64,000 bases of DNA, from the NCBI RefSeq assembly GCF_002105465.1, contig NZ_NCSQ01000168.1:1-64000 (forward strand), given 5' to 3'. The position numbers were made by a program, and so were the translations under genes. The notes under the pieces were generated by a model, which ran no database searches, was not told where the DNA came from, and saw only the letters and a list, made by a program, of their open reading frames with translations. Each line of letters begins with the position of its first letter. Positions within the stretch are counted from its first letter, which is position 1. Positions 35,447 to 45,256 of the stretch are shown here, piece after piece. This DNA comes from Aquidulcibacter paucihalophilus (GTDB lineage: Bacteria; Pseudomonadota; Alphaproteobacteria; Caulobacterales; Aquidulcibacteraceae).

Positions 35447-36247
35447 ATGGCCGGTGACGACGTCTTAGAAGCGGCCCTGCGCGGGGTGGGTGAAAGCGAC
35501 ATTGCCTTTAGTGTCGATCTTGATGGCTATGAAGGCCCGCTACATGTTCTATTGCGTCTAGCCCGCGACCAAAAAGTAGATTTGCGTCGCTTATCGATCT
35601 TGAAACTGGCTGAGCAATATTTGGAATTCGTTGCGGCCGCCCGTTCTGCCCGGATTGATTTGGCCGCAGACTATTTGGTCATGGCGTCTTGGCTGGCCTA
35701 TTTGAAGTCTCGCCTCTTGCTGCCGCGCAAAGAACGTCCAGCGGGGGAAGAGCCTGTAGAAGACATTGCAGCGCATTTGGCTTGGCGTTTGGCCCGTCTT
35801 GATGCGATGCGCGCTTCCGCCGAGGCCCTCTATCAGCGCCCGCAACAGGATTTGGACTTCTTTACACGCGGAGCGCCCGAAGAAACCGCAGTTACCGAAA
35901 TTCCCTTATGGGAGGCAACCATCCTCGATCTGCTGCGGGCCTATGCTGACCAGCGCGTGCGGGGGGTAGAGCCAAAGCATGAAGTGAAAGCGTGGCCGGT
36001 CTATTCTCTCGATGAGGCGCGCAAACGGCTTGAGCGTTTGATGCCGCGCGCAACAGACTGGCAGGCCTTGGGTGAGTTTGCGCCACCAGAGACCAGTTTT
36101 GCCAAAGAGCCGCCTAGTGCAGCATCGCGCTATGCAAGCCTTTTGGCCGCCAGTTTGGAACTGGCCAAACAAGGCAAGCTTGCCGTGCGGCAATTGGAAC
36201 ATTATGCGCCGCTTTATGTGAAGGCTGGGCCGGAGACTTTGGTGTGA
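35447..36247 (+). CDS. scpA: Segregation and condensation protein A
   Basis: A 266-residue kleisin that joins SMC heads with ScpB in chromosome compaction. The characteristic start FSVDLDGYEGPLHVLLRLARDQKVDLRRLSILKLAEQYL is visible, and the C-terminal winged helix lies in the last 80 residues. Its ATG follows the nagZ stop without a gap and its end overlaps the scpB GTG start by four bases. The order scpA-scpB is universal in this operon. Confidence 0.95.
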   Translation: MAGDDVLEAALRGVGESDIAFSVDLDGYEGPLHVLLRLARDQKVDLRRLSILKLAEQYLEFVAAARSARIDLAADYLVMASWLAYLKSRLLLPRKERPAGEEPVEDIAAHLAWRLARLDAMRASAEALYQRPQQDLDFFTRGAPEETAVTEIPLWEATILDLLRAYADQRVRGVEPKHEVKAWPVYSLDEARKRLERLMPRATDWQALGEFAPPETSFAKEPPSAASRYASLLAASLELAKQGKLAVRQLEHYAPLYVKAGPETLV

Positions 36248-37014
36248 CAGAACCCGAAGACGATAGCGCCAATGATCGCACCTCCCCAGAGGCCATAGCG
36301 GCGGCTGTGCGCAGTTTGGCGCGGGCTAAACCTGAACTGGATTTGGTGGACAGGGCCGATTTGTCGGTCGATCCAGCACCCGATGTCGACCGCATGGTTG
36401 AGGCCCTGTTGTTTGCCAGTGCAGAGCCGGTGCGTGCTTCTGCGATTGCCGCCCGTCTGCCCGAGGGCGCCGATGTGGGCGGGGCCTTGGCGCGCCTGAA
36501 GCGGCGCTATGTTGGCCGGGGTGTCGTCTTGGTTGAAGTCGCTGGGGGCTGGCGGTTTCAAACTGCCCCTGATTTGGCTTTCTTGATGGAAGAGCGGCGT
36601 GAAGAGCCTCGTAAATTGTCAAAAGCGGCTCTCGAGACCTTGGCCATTATTGCTTACCATCAACCCTGCACCCGCTCAGACATTGAAGAAGTGCGCGGGG
36701 TGGGTGTCGGGCGTGGCACGTTGGACCTTCTGATGGAGATTGGTTGGGTGCGGGCAGGGGCGCGCCGGCAATCCCCCGGCAAACCTTTGACCTATCGCAC
36801 CACGCGCGAATTTTTAGCCCATTTCAATCTCGCCAGCCTCGAGGATTTACCCGGCAAGGCTGATCTACAAGCGCAAGGGCTCTTGGATGCCCGTTTGCCG
36901 CCTGATTTTGAAGTACCCCGCCCCATTTCTGCCCAAGATGGCGACGATGATAGCAGCTATGAGGCAATGGATGGCGATGACATCGCTTTCACACAAGACT
37001 TCTTTGAACCCTGA
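36244..37014 (+). CDS. scpB: Segregation and condensation protein B
   Basis: A 256-residue ScpB with two winged-helix domains, dimerising and binding ScpA in the SMC complex. Family features are DRMVEALLFASAEPV near 49-63, KAALETLAIIAYHQPCTRSDIEEVRGV and the LIEIGW-type DLLMEIGWVRAGARRQSPGKP. It begins with GTG inside the scpA stop. The acidic C-terminal tail (DGDDDSSYEAMDGDDIAF) is long, as in other alphaproteobacteria. Confidence 0.95.
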   Translation: MTEPEDDSANDRTSPEAIAAAVRSLARAKPELDLVDRADLSVDPAPDVDRMVEALLFASAEPVRASAIAARLPEGADVGGALARLKRRYVGRGVVLVEVAGGWRFQTAPDLAFLMEERREEPRKLSKAALETLAIIAYHQPCTRSDIEEVRGVGVGRGTLDLLMEIGWVRAGARRQSPGKPLTYRTTREFLAHFNLASLEDLPGKADLQAQGLLDARLPPDFEVPRPISAQDGDDDSSYEAMDGDDIAFTQDFFEP

Positions 37015-37168
37015 GGAAACTTCCGCTTTGATAGGCGTCTAGTAATCTCTCGTCGCTATCACGATTGTCTGAGCGCTTGCAGGAAGTGACTGGCAAGCGG
37101 GTCCTTGGTAGATTATGTGCATCTGAGCAGCCTTGTGGTCAGGGCCGATCAACGGAACGGAGAATAAA

Positions 37169-37399
37169 ATGGGCAGTATGAGTCTGATGCACTGGTTGGT
37201 CGTTGCAGCCGTGGCATTGCTGGTCTTTGGTGGGCGCGGTAAACTGTCCTCCATCATGAAAGACGCCGCAGAAGGCATCAAAGGCTTCCGCAAGGGCTTG
37301 GCCGACGAACCAACTGCTGCAGCTTCTGAAGCCGCCAAAGTCAATGATAGCAATACGATTGACGTGAGCCCTTCGGCAAAGTCAAAGACCGAAGCGTAA
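37169..37399 (+). CDS. tatA: Sec-independent protein translocase subunit TatA
   Basis: A 76-residue TatA that oligomerises to form the twin-arginine translocation pore. One N-terminal helix ([15 protein letters not shown]) is followed by [24 protein letters not shown], the amphipathic helix, and a short polar tail. The ATG at 37169 has GGAG seven bases upstream. It heads the tatABC cluster after a 154-base gap from scpB, which likely contains the promoter. Confidence 0.94.
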   Translation: MGSMSLMHWLVVAAVALLVFGGRGKLSSIMKDAAEGIKGFRKGLADEPTAAASEAAKVNDSNTIDVSPSAKSKTEA

Positions 37400-37444
37400 T
37401 TCGGTCTTCGACCTCTACAATTTTGAGGTCAGGAGTCCTCACGC

Positions 37445-37966
37445 ATGTTTGATTCCATCGGCTTTCAAGAGCTGGTCGTCATCGGTATCATTGCCTTAAT
37501 GGTGGTTGGGCCGAAGGAGTTACCCGTCTTGATGCGCAAAGCTGGCCAATGGACTGCGCGACTGCGCGGCATGGCAGCTGACTTTCGGGCTAATTTTGAT
37601 GAAATGGCCCGACAAGCCGAGTTGGATGAGTTGCGTAAGGAAGTCGAAGCGCTGCGCAACAATAACCCGATCCAAGATATTCGCGACGAGCTGACCAAAC
37701 CGTTCGAGACCGGCATCGACCCCTATGCGCCCATCACACCTTATGGGTCTGATCATCATCATCAAGTCACCCAACAAACCCCCATGATGGACGCACTGCC
37801 GCCCGCCGTCGAATCGGCACCCGAGGCCAAGCCTAAGCGGACGCGCAAGCCCAAGGCTGAAACAAGTGCCGCCGCCGAAGTCGTTCCTGAAGCCGAAGTG
37901 GCTGCCAAGCCCAAGCGTCCCCGTGCGCCACGTGCGACCAAGACAGCAGGAGCTGAAGTGGCGTGA
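37445..37966 (+). CDS. tatB: Sec-independent protein translocase subunit TatB
   Basis: A 173-residue TatB that binds twin-arginine substrates with TatC. The first helix MFDSIGFQELVVIGIIALMVVGPKELPVLMRKAGQWTARLRGMA carries the conserved E and the GPKELP hinge. The tail is long and Lys/Ala/Pro-rich. The GTG of tatC overlaps its stop by four bases, giving translational coupling. Confidence 0.95.
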   Translation: MFDSIGFQELVVIGIIALMVVGPKELPVLMRKAGQWTARLRGMAADFRANFDEMARQAELDELRKEVEALRNNNPIQDIRDELTKPFETGIDPYAPITPYGSDHHHQVTQQTPMMDALPPAVESAPEAKPKRTRKPKAETSAAAEVVPEAEVAAKPKRPRAPRATKTAGAEVA

Positions 37967-38802
37967 GCGACTTGATCCCCCACCAAAACCCGGTTGATCC
38001 GCCGCTTTCCCCCGATGAAGCGGCGATTGAGGCCACCCGTGCGCCCTTGATGGAGCATTTGGTGGAATTGCGCGATCGGCTGATTTGGAGCGTTGGCGCT
38101 ATTGCTGTGGGATTCGCAATCTGCTTTTCTGTTTGGAAGTTCATTTTACACTGGCTATTGTTGCCCTATGAGAATGCAGTCATTGCTGTGAAGGGCGTGG
38201 AAGCGCTTAATTCCACGATGAGCCTTATCTCGACGGCACCGCTTGAGGCGTTTATCACCCAAATCAAAGTTGCTATGTTTGGTGGGATATGTCTGGCCTT
38301 TCCGATGATCGCCTTCCAGCTTTATCGGTTTGTAGCGCCGGGCCTCTATAGCCATGAAAAGCGCGCCTTTACCCCCTTTTTGGTCATGGCACCGGTCTTG
38401 TTCACCATGGGCGCAGCGATGGCTTATTTCGTTGTGATGCCAATGGTGATGCAGTTTTCTTTACGTCAAGAGTTTGCGCCAACTGAAGGCGGAGTTGGCG
38501 TGGTCTATCAAGGCAAGATTTCCGAATATGTTGGTATGATCACCACCTTAATCCTCGGTTTCGGAGCGTGCTTTCAATTGCCGGTGGTGCAAGTCCTACT
38601 GGGCCGCGCGGGTATTGTGGACGGGCAGACGTGGCTTGAAAATGGCCGTTATGCGATCTTTGGGATTTTCGTGGTGGCAGCCATTGTGACCCCACCTGAT
38701 GTCATCAGCCAGTTTTCTTTGGCCATTCCTCTGATTTTGCTCTATTATATCGGCGCGTTCTTGGTAAAGATGGGCGAACCGAAAGAGGCAGCATCTGGCT
38801 AA
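37963..38802 (+). CDS. tatC: Sec-independent protein translocase subunit TatC
   Basis: A 279-residue six-helix core receptor of Tat export. The conserved N-terminal MEHLVELRDRLIWS loop and the FPMIAFQLYRFVAPGLYSHEKR stretch recognise twin-arginine signal peptides, and the conserved glutamate of the third loop is present. GTG is the start. It ends four bases before rnr, which reads in the opposite direction. Confidence 0.96.
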   Translation: MSDLIPHQNPVDPPLSPDEAAIEATRAPLMEHLVELRDRLIWSVGAIAVGFAICFSVWKFILHWLLLPYENAVIAVKGVEALNSTMSLISTAPLEAFITQIKVAMFGGICLAFPMIAFQLYRFVAPGLYSHEKRAFTPFLVMAPVLFTMGAAMAYFVVMPMVMQFSLRQEFAPTEGGVGVVYQGKISEYVGMITTLILGFGACFQLPVVQVLLGRAGIVDGQTWLENGRYAIFGIFVVAAIVTPPDVISQFSLAIPLILLYYIGAFLVKMGEPKEAASG

Positions 38803-38805
38803 TCT

Positions 38806-41139
38806 CTAGCGCTTTCGCCGGGTTACACCGCGCGGTGGGCCACCTGGTTTGCGCATGGGTGTTGTGCCGCGGGCAGGGCCGCGCAAGGCACGCCGGCCCG
38901 GAACAGGCCCGACTTTCGGTTGGCTTACTATATCAAACAAAAGCCCGCCGGAGACCGGGGTCGCTTCTAATAAGCGGACCCGCACCTTTGCCCCCAGTTC
39001 CCAGCGGTCGCCCGTTTCTGAGCCAATAAGGGCATGGCCAGCTTCATCATGATGGAAATATTCACTGCCCAAGCGCATGACGGGCACGAGCCCATCACCG
39101 CCGGTCTCTTCCAGCCGAACAAATACGCCAAACCGATTGACGCTGGTAATGCGCGCATCAAAGGTCGCACCGACCCGTTCGGACAAAAAGGCTGCCACAT
39201 AGCGGTCGGTGGCCTCGCGCTCGGCCGCCATGCCGCGCCGTTCGGTGGCAGTAATCGCTTCAGCGACTTTTTTAAGCTGCTCTGGGCTTGTCTTCTTCAG
39301 GCCGTCCTCACCCAAACCCAAGGCGCTGATCAAGGCCCGGTGCACGATCAAGTCGGCATAGCGGCGAATGGGCGAGGTGAAATGGGCATATTTGCGTAGA
39401 TTGAGGCCGAAGTGACCTAGATTATCGGTGTCATAAATCGCTTGAGCTTGCGTTCGAAGAACGATCTCATTGATCATTTCGGCATGCTCAGTTGGTGCGG
39501 CCAATTCCAGCACGCGATTAAAGCGGGCAGGGCTGGGCGGTTGACCCTTGGCCCATTTCATATTCACCGTCGCTAGAAAATCTCCCAAAGCGGCAAGTTT
39601 GGTTTCGCTTGGCTGATCGTGCACGCGATAGATCAAGGGCGAGCGCTTTTCTTCCAATGTCTCTGCCGCACACACATTGGAAAGGATCATCATTTCCTCA
39701 ATCAGGCGGTGGGCATCAAAACGGTCGCGCAGACCAATAGAGAGAACTTTGCCTTCGGGTGAAAGGATGATTTTGCGCTCAGGACTATTGATCTCAAGCG
39801 GCTCACGTTGGTCGCGTGCCTTTTCTAGCGCGCGATACGCCGCCCATAGCGGCTTCAGTACCGTGTCGAGCAAGGGCGCGGTCACCGCATCTGGCATACC
39901 ATCAATGGCCATTTGCGCTTGGGTATAGGTGAGGCTGGCAGCACTCTTCATCAGGCCGCGCACGAAGCGGTGGCTCTGCTTATGGCCGCCGGCATCGATC
40001 CTGATCTCAAGCGCTAAGCAGGGCCGCTCTACCCCATCCATCAGCGAGCATAAGTCCGCCGACAGGCGTTCTGGCAACATGGGCACAACCCGGTCCGGGA
40101 AGTAAACCGAATTGCCCCGCATCAGGGCACCTTCATCGAGCGCAGAGCCCGGCGTCACGTAATGCGCGACGTCGGCAATCGCGACCAAAATCTTATGACC
40201 GCCACCGGGCAAAGCCTCCGCATAGACCGCATCATCATGGTCGCGCGCGTCATCGGGGTCGATGGTCACGAACGGAATGTGGCGCAAATCTTCCCGATTT
40301 CCCAAAGGAGCAGGCCCAGCGGATTGCGCTTCTTCTTCCTCTTCGGCGGTGAAACCCATCGGAATCCCATGGGCAGCAATCGCTAAAATCGAAGCCGCCT
40401 TTGGATTTTCGTTATTGCCAAAAATCTCAATAATTTCAGCTTTTTTCGGGCCGTAGCCGCGATGGGGTAATAAACGCGCTGCCACCAAATCGCCATTGCG
40501 CGCACCCTTGGCGTGCTCCGGCAAAATCATCAAGTCATGGCGTTGTTTCTTGTCGGCGGGCACCAGCCTGCCACCCCCAGAGCCCGCTTGGCCCGGGCGG
40601 ACATCAGCAGCCATAAAGACGCCAAACACCCGCTCTATCACCCGGCCGAGACGCTTGATGTTTTGGACTTCATACTCGCCTTCCTGGGTTTGGCGAGTCT
40701 TGCCAATGAAGCGGTCGCCCACGCCCGGTGGTGGGCCTTCGTGGCGAACTTGTGCGCGCATACTGGCAAGGCGCACCAGCGGCCCATAAAGCTCATCCTC
40801 GCGACCCAGCGCGCGCGCCATCAGCTCGCCTTGGCTGTCGATTTCGATAATTTGGAACATCCCGCCTTCTGGCGGTACCGTGCGGCTGGCAACTTCCTTG
40901 CGACCGGTCTTGGCAATCGCACCTTCATCGGCCAGCTCGCGTAGCATGGCCTTCAGGGCGCGGCGTTCGTCACCCTTGATCCCAAAGGCGATGGCGATTT
41001 CACGTGGCCCAATGGCAGTCTTGGCTTCATTCAAAAAGGCCAGCAAGGTCGCTTTGTCTGGCACACCCAAGGCGGGGCGCTTCACCGGCTTTTTCGGTGA
41101 TTTGCCTTTCTGGCCGTTGCCACGACCCTTCGTCTTCAT
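38806..41139 (-). CDS. rnr: Ribonuclease R
   Basis: A 777-residue RNB-family 3'-5' exoribonuclease that degrades structured RNA. It has an N-terminal helix-turn-helix and cold-shock regions, the RNB core with FVTIDPDDARDHDDAVYAEAL giving the catalytic aspartates, and a C-terminal S1 domain (about 645-720), then a basic tail. The ATG overlaps topA's stop by four bases, so the two are co-transcribed from topA. Confidence 0.95.
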   Translation of the reverse strand: MKTKGRGNGQKGKSPKKPVKRPALGVPDKATLLAFLNEAKTAIGPREIAIAFGIKGDERRALKAMLRELADEGAIAKTGRKEVASRTVPPEGGMFQIIEIDSQGELMARALGREDELYGPLVRLASMRAQVRHEGPPPGVGDRFIGKTRQTQEGEYEVQNIKRLGRVIERVFGVFMAADVRPGQAGSGGGRLVPADKKQRHDLMILPEHAKGARNGDLVAARLLPHRGYGPKKAEIIEIFGNNENPKAASILAIAAHGIPMGFTAEEEEEAQSAGPAPLGNREDLRHIPFVTIDPDDARDHDDAVYAEALPGGGHKILVAIADVAHYVTPGSALDEGALMRGNSVYFPDRVVPMLPERLSADLCSLMDGVERPCLALEIRIDAGGHKQSHRFVRGLMKSAASLTYTQAQMAIDGMPDAVTAPLLDTVLKPLWAAYRALEKARDQREPLEINSPERKIILSPEGKVLSIGLRDRFDAHRLIEEMMILSNVCAAETLEEKRSPLIYRVHDQPSETKLAALGDFLATVNMKWAKGQPPSPARFNRVLELAAPTEHAEMINEIVLRTQAQAIYDTDNLGHFGLNLRKYAHFTSPIRRYADLIVHRALISALGLGEDGLKKTSPEQLKKVAEAITATERRGMAAEREATDRYVAAFLSERVGATFDARITSVNRFGVFVRLEETGGDGLVPVMRLGSEYFHHDEAGHALIGSETGDRWELGAKVRVRLLEATPVSGGLLFDIVSQPKVGPVPGRRALRGPARGTTPMRKPGGPPRGVTRRKR

Positions 41140-43778
41140 GCACCGCTCGCCTTCTTAGCTGCCGCCTTTTTGGCAGGGGCCTTTTTCGCGGCTGGCTTTT
41201 TGGCTGTTGCAGCCTTTTTCGCTGCGGGCTTTGCCGAGGATTTAGCTGCACTGGTTTTTTTGGCTGGCTTTTTCTTACCCACCCCGACCATGGCCACACG
41301 GGCTTCAATCAAGGCGAGGGCAGCTTCCCGCGTGATGGTGCCAGGGTCTTGGCCTTTCGGCAAAGTCGCATTGGTCGTGCCATCGGTGACATAGGGGCCA
41401 TACCGACCGGCCATCACTTTGATGACTGGCCCCCCTTCGGCTGGCGCGGCAAATTCCTGCAAGGCCGCAGCGGCGGTGCGCTGGGGACGGCCACCCCCCG
41501 CCAACTTTTCAGCCAGCACGGTGACGGCGCGGTTGAGCCCGATCTCAAACACATCCTCAATCGTGCCGACATTTGCATAGGTCTTGCCATGCTGCACATA
41601 GGGGCCAAAGCGGCCCAGATTGGCGACAATGGGCTCTCCATCTTCGGGGTGGGCACCTACCGTGCGGGGTAAGGATAAGAGGCGTAAGGCCCGCTCAAGC
41701 TCGAGGTCTGCGGCTGACCAGCCTTTGGGCAGTGACGAGCGCTTGGGCTTTTCACCGTCGCCCAATTGCACATAAGGCCCAAAGCGGCCGGCTTTGAGCC
41801 AGACATCGAGACCGGTTTCTGGATCCGAGCCCAAATTGCGGTCGCCACTGGCTTCCGGGGAGTCGCCCGATGGTGCGGTCAATTGGCGCGTATAGCGGCA
41901 CTCGGGATAGTTGGAGCAGCCGATAAAGGCACCAAACTTACTGGTCTTAAGCGATATCCGGCCATCTGCGCAGGATGGGCAGGCTCGCGGGTCGGACCCA
42001 TCGCCCTTATCGGGGAAGATGTGGGGTCCAAGCGAGTCATTAATGGCATCTAAGACTTGCGAGGTCCGCAAGTCACCCGTGTCGGCAATCGCCTTGGAGA
42101 AGTCTTCCCAGAACTCACGCAGCAAAATCCGCCAACCCAAATCACCGGAAGAGACGAGGTCGAGGCGCTGTTCCAAGTCTGCAGTAAAGTCATATTCGAC
42201 ATATTTGGCGAAGAAGTTTTCCAAGAAGGCCGTCACCAAACGACCCTTATCGTCTGGGATGAAGCGGTTTTTATCCATATGCACATATTCGCGGTCGCGC
42301 AGCACAGTTAGGACCGAGGCATAAGTCGAAGGCCGACCAATGCCCAGCTCTTCCATCTTTTTGACCAAGGTCGCTTCGGAATAGCGCGGCGGCGGCTCGG
42401 TGAAATGCTGGGTGGCGGCAATGTCGGTTGCGACAACGGAATCGCCTGCCTTCAGATTGGGCAGGCGGCGGCTATCTTCATCCTCTTCATCATCGCGCCC
42501 TTCTTGATAGAGTGCGAAGAAGCCGTCGAACAAAACAACTTGTCCTGTTGCCCGCAAGCCTGCGCGGCCATTGGCGTCGACCAGATCAATCGTCGTCCGC
42601 TCAACAATGGCTTGTTCCATCTGACTGGCAATTGCACGCTTCCAGATCAGATCATAAAGCTTAGCCATATCGGCTTCGAGCCGCAATTTGGAGGGATGGC
42701 GATTGGGATCCGTGGGCCGGATTGCTTCATGTGCTTCTTGAGCATTCTTCGCTTTCGAGCTGTAATAACGAGGTTTTTCGGGAACATACTCGCTGCCAAA
42801 CCGGTCGCCAATTACAGCCCGGCATTGCAGGATTGCGGCCTGATCCATCGCCACGCCATCGGTTCGCATATAGGTGATGAGGCCAACCGTTTCACCACCA
42901 ATATCAACGCCCTCATAGAGTTTCTGGGCTACTTGCATGGTCCGCTGCGCATTAAAGCCCAATTTGCGGCTGGCTTCCTGCTGCAGGGTTGAGGTGGTGA
43001 ATGGCGGCGCGGGCGAGCGCTTAAGCGGCTTGGCCTCCAGGCTTGCCACGGTGTAGCTACCAGCCATGGTCGCTGCTTTGGCGGCATCGGCAGAGGCGTC
43101 ATCTGGCAAATCAAATTTGTCGAGTTTTTTGCCATCAAGGCTTACCAGACGCGCCTCAAAGGCGGCACCGATTTGCGCTTTGGCTTGGGCCGTCACCGTC
43201 CAATATTCGCGCGCCTTAAAGCGCTCAATCTCCATCTCGCGCTCAACAACCAGGCGCAGGGCGACCGATTGCACCCGGCCAGCAGAGCGCGAGCCCGGCA
43301 GTTTCCGCCACAGGACAGGGGATAGATTGAAGCCCACCAGATAATCGAGTGCGCGGCGTGCCAGATAAGCATCGACCAATTCCTGATCAATCTGGCGCGG
43401 ATTAGCCATGGCGGCCAAGACTGAATCCTTGGTGATCGCATTGAAGGTGACCCGCGACACCGCTTTGTCTTTAAGGACCTTGCGCGATTTCAGGGCTTCC
43501 AAGAGATGCCAAGAAATGGCTTCGCCTTCCCGATCGGGGTCGGTGGCAAGGATCAGACTATCGGCTTTCTTGACCCGCTCAGCAATGTCGCGAATCCGCG
43601 CGGCGCCCTTGCTGTCAGCCTCCCACACCATTGCAAAGTCTTCATCAGGGCGGACGGAACCATCCTTGGATGGCAAATCGCGCACGTGACCAAAACTGGC
43701 GACCACATCATAATTGGTCCCCAAATATTTGTTGATAGTTTTGGCCTTGGCCGGTGATTCAACGACAACGAGATGCAT
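41136..43778 (-). CDS. topA: DNA topoisomerase I
   Basis: An 880-residue type IA topoisomerase that relaxes negative supercoils. Motifs: the TOPRIM VVESPAKAKTI at 5-15 and DPDREGEAI at 80-88; the catalytic Y303 in ITYMRTDG; a single four-cysteine zinc finger CPSCADGR...CSNYPEC; four further C-terminal repeats (about GLDVWLKAGRFGPYVQLGD and similar), and a Lys/Ala-rich tail. Alphaproteobacteria commonly have this tail. A 185-base gap lies upstream. Confidence 0.96.
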   Translation of the reverse strand: MHLVVVESPAKAKTINKYLGTNYDVVASFGHVRDLPSKDGSVRPDEDFAMVWEADSKGAARIRDIAERVKKADSLILATDPDREGEAISWHLLEALKSRKVLKDKAVSRVTFNAITKDSVLAAMANPRQIDQELVDAYLARRALDYLVGFNLSPVLWRKLPGSRSAGRVQSVALRLVVEREMEIERFKAREYWTVTAQAKAQIGAAFEARLVSLDGKKLDKFDLPDDASADAAKAATMAGSYTVASLEAKPLKRSPAPPFTTSTLQQEASRKLGFNAQRTMQVAQKLYEGVDIGGETVGLITYMRTDGVAMDQAAILQCRAVIGDRFGSEYVPEKPRYYSSKAKNAQEAHEAIRPTDPNRHPSKLRLEADMAKLYDLIWKRAIASQMEQAIVERTTIDLVDANGRAGLRATGQVVLFDGFFALYQEGRDDEEDEDSRRLPNLKAGDSVVATDIAATQHFTEPPPRYSEATLVKKMEELGIGRPSTYASVLTVLRDREYVHMDKNRFIPDDKGRLVTAFLENFFAKYVEYDFTADLEQRLDLVSSGDLGWRILLREFWEDFSKAIADTGDLRTSQVLDAINDSLGPHIFPDKGDGSDPRACPSCADGRISLKTSKFGAFIGCSNYPECRYTRQLTAPSGDSPEASGDRNLGSDPETGLDVWLKAGRFGPYVQLGDGEKPKRSSLPKGWSAADLELERALRLLSLPRTVGAHPEDGEPIVANLGRFGPYVQHGKTYANVGTIEDVFEIGLNRAVTVLAEKLAGGGRPQRTAAAALQEFAAPAEGGPVIKVMAGRYGPYVTDGTTNATLPKGQDPGTITREAALALIEARVAMVGVGKKKPAKKTSAAKSSAKPAAKKAATAKKPAAKKAPAKKAAAKKASGA

Positions 43779-43963
43779 GTTTGGCTTATCAGACTTTGAA
43801 AGGGCCTCTGCAAAGGCAGAACCTCACGGGCGGAAGTGGGTTCGCAACGGGCGTAATGTCAATGGCTTTCCGCAAATCTAAGTGTAATGCATCTTGACGT
43901 GTGACCCTTGCGTGATACAACTAGAAATATAGTCACACCGTTCAGGCCATTATAGGGTGAACC

Positions 43964-44188
43964 ATGTCCACCGCGCAAAATCCTGTTTCAACTGCCTCTC
44001 CCACCGATCGGATCGCGGTGGCTGACTTCATTCGCAACCTTGCTCAAGAGCTGGAGCAATTGAGCGAAGATCACGATTTGGAAGCGGTGGCTGCTTGTTT
44101 GCGGGCCGCCGCGTCAGAGGCACGTCGCGCTAAAGAACGCGATCGATTGGTCAAACTAGGGCTGAAACCAAGCCGCCGGGCTGGATGA
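43964..44188 (+). CDS. Small hypothetical helical protein
   Basis: A 74-residue, helix-forming, charged protein (for example FIRNLAQELEQLSEDHDLEAVAACLRAAASEARRAKERDRL). An in-frame ATG follows a GGGTGA stretch. It ends 38 bases inside the converging dprA gene, and its last codons are read in both directions. No family is recognised. A gene of this size between topA and dprA is plausible but not certain. Confidence 0.5.
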   Translation: MSTAQNPVSTASPTDRIAVADFIRNLAQELEQLSEDHDLEAVAACLRAAASEARRAKERDRLVKLGLKPSRRAG

Positions 44189-45254
44189 TTGCCCGTCCGC
44201 TAAGCTCAAGCTCGACCACAATGGCTGCCAATGTGCGCCAAGGCAGGCCAGAGTCGGTTGCTAAATCAGCCAAGCTTACCGGTACAGGCGACAAGAGGGC
44301 AGCAATGCGGTCGATGTCGGCCTGCGTGAGATTAAGGCCCGTTTCTTCGTGCGTATAGCCGATAGGCTTATTCTCCTTAAGCCCCGCTCCACCTTGCAAG
44401 CAGGTGAGGACATCTTGCACACTGGCAACCAAATGTGCCCCATCCTTTATCAGACTATTGGGCCCCGCAGCCCTGGGGTCGAGGGGAGAGCCCGGTACCG
44501 CCATCACATCGCGGCCTTGCTCGGCGGCCAAACGGGCCGTGATAAGAGATCCTGAGCGGGCTTCTGCCTCCATCACCACAATACCTTGGCTGAGGCCAGA
44601 AATGATGCGGTTGCGCCGGGGAAAGTCGCGCGCATGGACTGTGGCATAAAGGGGGCTTTCAGATACCAAGAGCCCGCGCGCGGCAATCTCGTGATAGAGG
44701 CTTTCATGTTCGGGCGGATAGATATGGTCCAAGCCACCCGCCAAGACCGCAATTGTGCCGGATGTAAGGCTTGCACTATGGGCAGCCCCATCAATCCCGC
44801 GGGCCAGACCCGAGACAATAACATAGCCTGCCTGTCCAAGGCCGGTGGCAAATTCCCGTGCCAGACGTAAACCTGCCGCCGAAGCATTGCGGGCACCGAC
44901 GATCCCCACCATTGGTTTATGCAACAGGCCCGTTTGTCCCAGGATGCTCATCACAGGCGGCGGCGGGGTGAGGGCAGCAAGTCCATGTGGAAAATCAGGT
45001 TCGCAAGCTGCAAGGATACGCCCACCAAGCGCTTGGGTTGCGGCGATTTCGTCCTCGGCTTGGTCGGCTGTGATGAGGTGGATTGGCTTGCCGCGCGCTT
45101 GCTTGACCAAGTCTGGCAGTGCCGAGAGCACCGCGCTGACCTGTCCATAGCGGGAGAGTAGGCCGAAAAAACTTACCGGACCTATTCCCTCACTGCGCGC
45201 TAATCTAACCCAATCCCGTCTTTCTTTATCGCTCAGCACATGCTGGGTTTGCAT
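44151..45254 (-). CDS. dprA: DNA-processing protein A
   Basis: A 367-residue recombination mediator that loads RecA on incoming single-stranded DNA during transformation. The Rossmann-like core shows GIVGARNASAAG, SGLARGIDGAAH and GGLDHIYPPEH, and the C-terminal helical domain follows. It is the second gene in the plsY-dprA pair, which begins two bases after plsY. Together with comF in the window it hints at natural competence, but no uptake genes are seen here. Confidence 0.94.
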   Translation of the reverse strand: MQTQHVLSDKERRDWVRLARSEGIGPVSFFGLLSRYGQVSAVLSALPDLVKQARGKPIHLITADQAEDEIAATQALGGRILAACEPDFPHGLAALTPPPPVMSILGQTGLLHKPMVGIVGARNASAAGLRLAREFATGLGQAGYVIVSGLARGIDGAAHSASLTSGTIAVLAGGLDHIYPPEHESLYHEIAARGLLVSESPLYATVHARDFPRRNRIISGLSQGIVVMEAEARSGSLITARLAAEQGRDVMAVPGSPLDPRAAGPNSLIKDGAHLVASVQDVLTCLQGGAGLKENKPIGYTHEETGLNLTQADIDRIAALLSPVPVSLADLATDSGLPWRTLAAIVVELELSGRAIIQPGGLVSALV

Positions 45255-45256
45255 CT

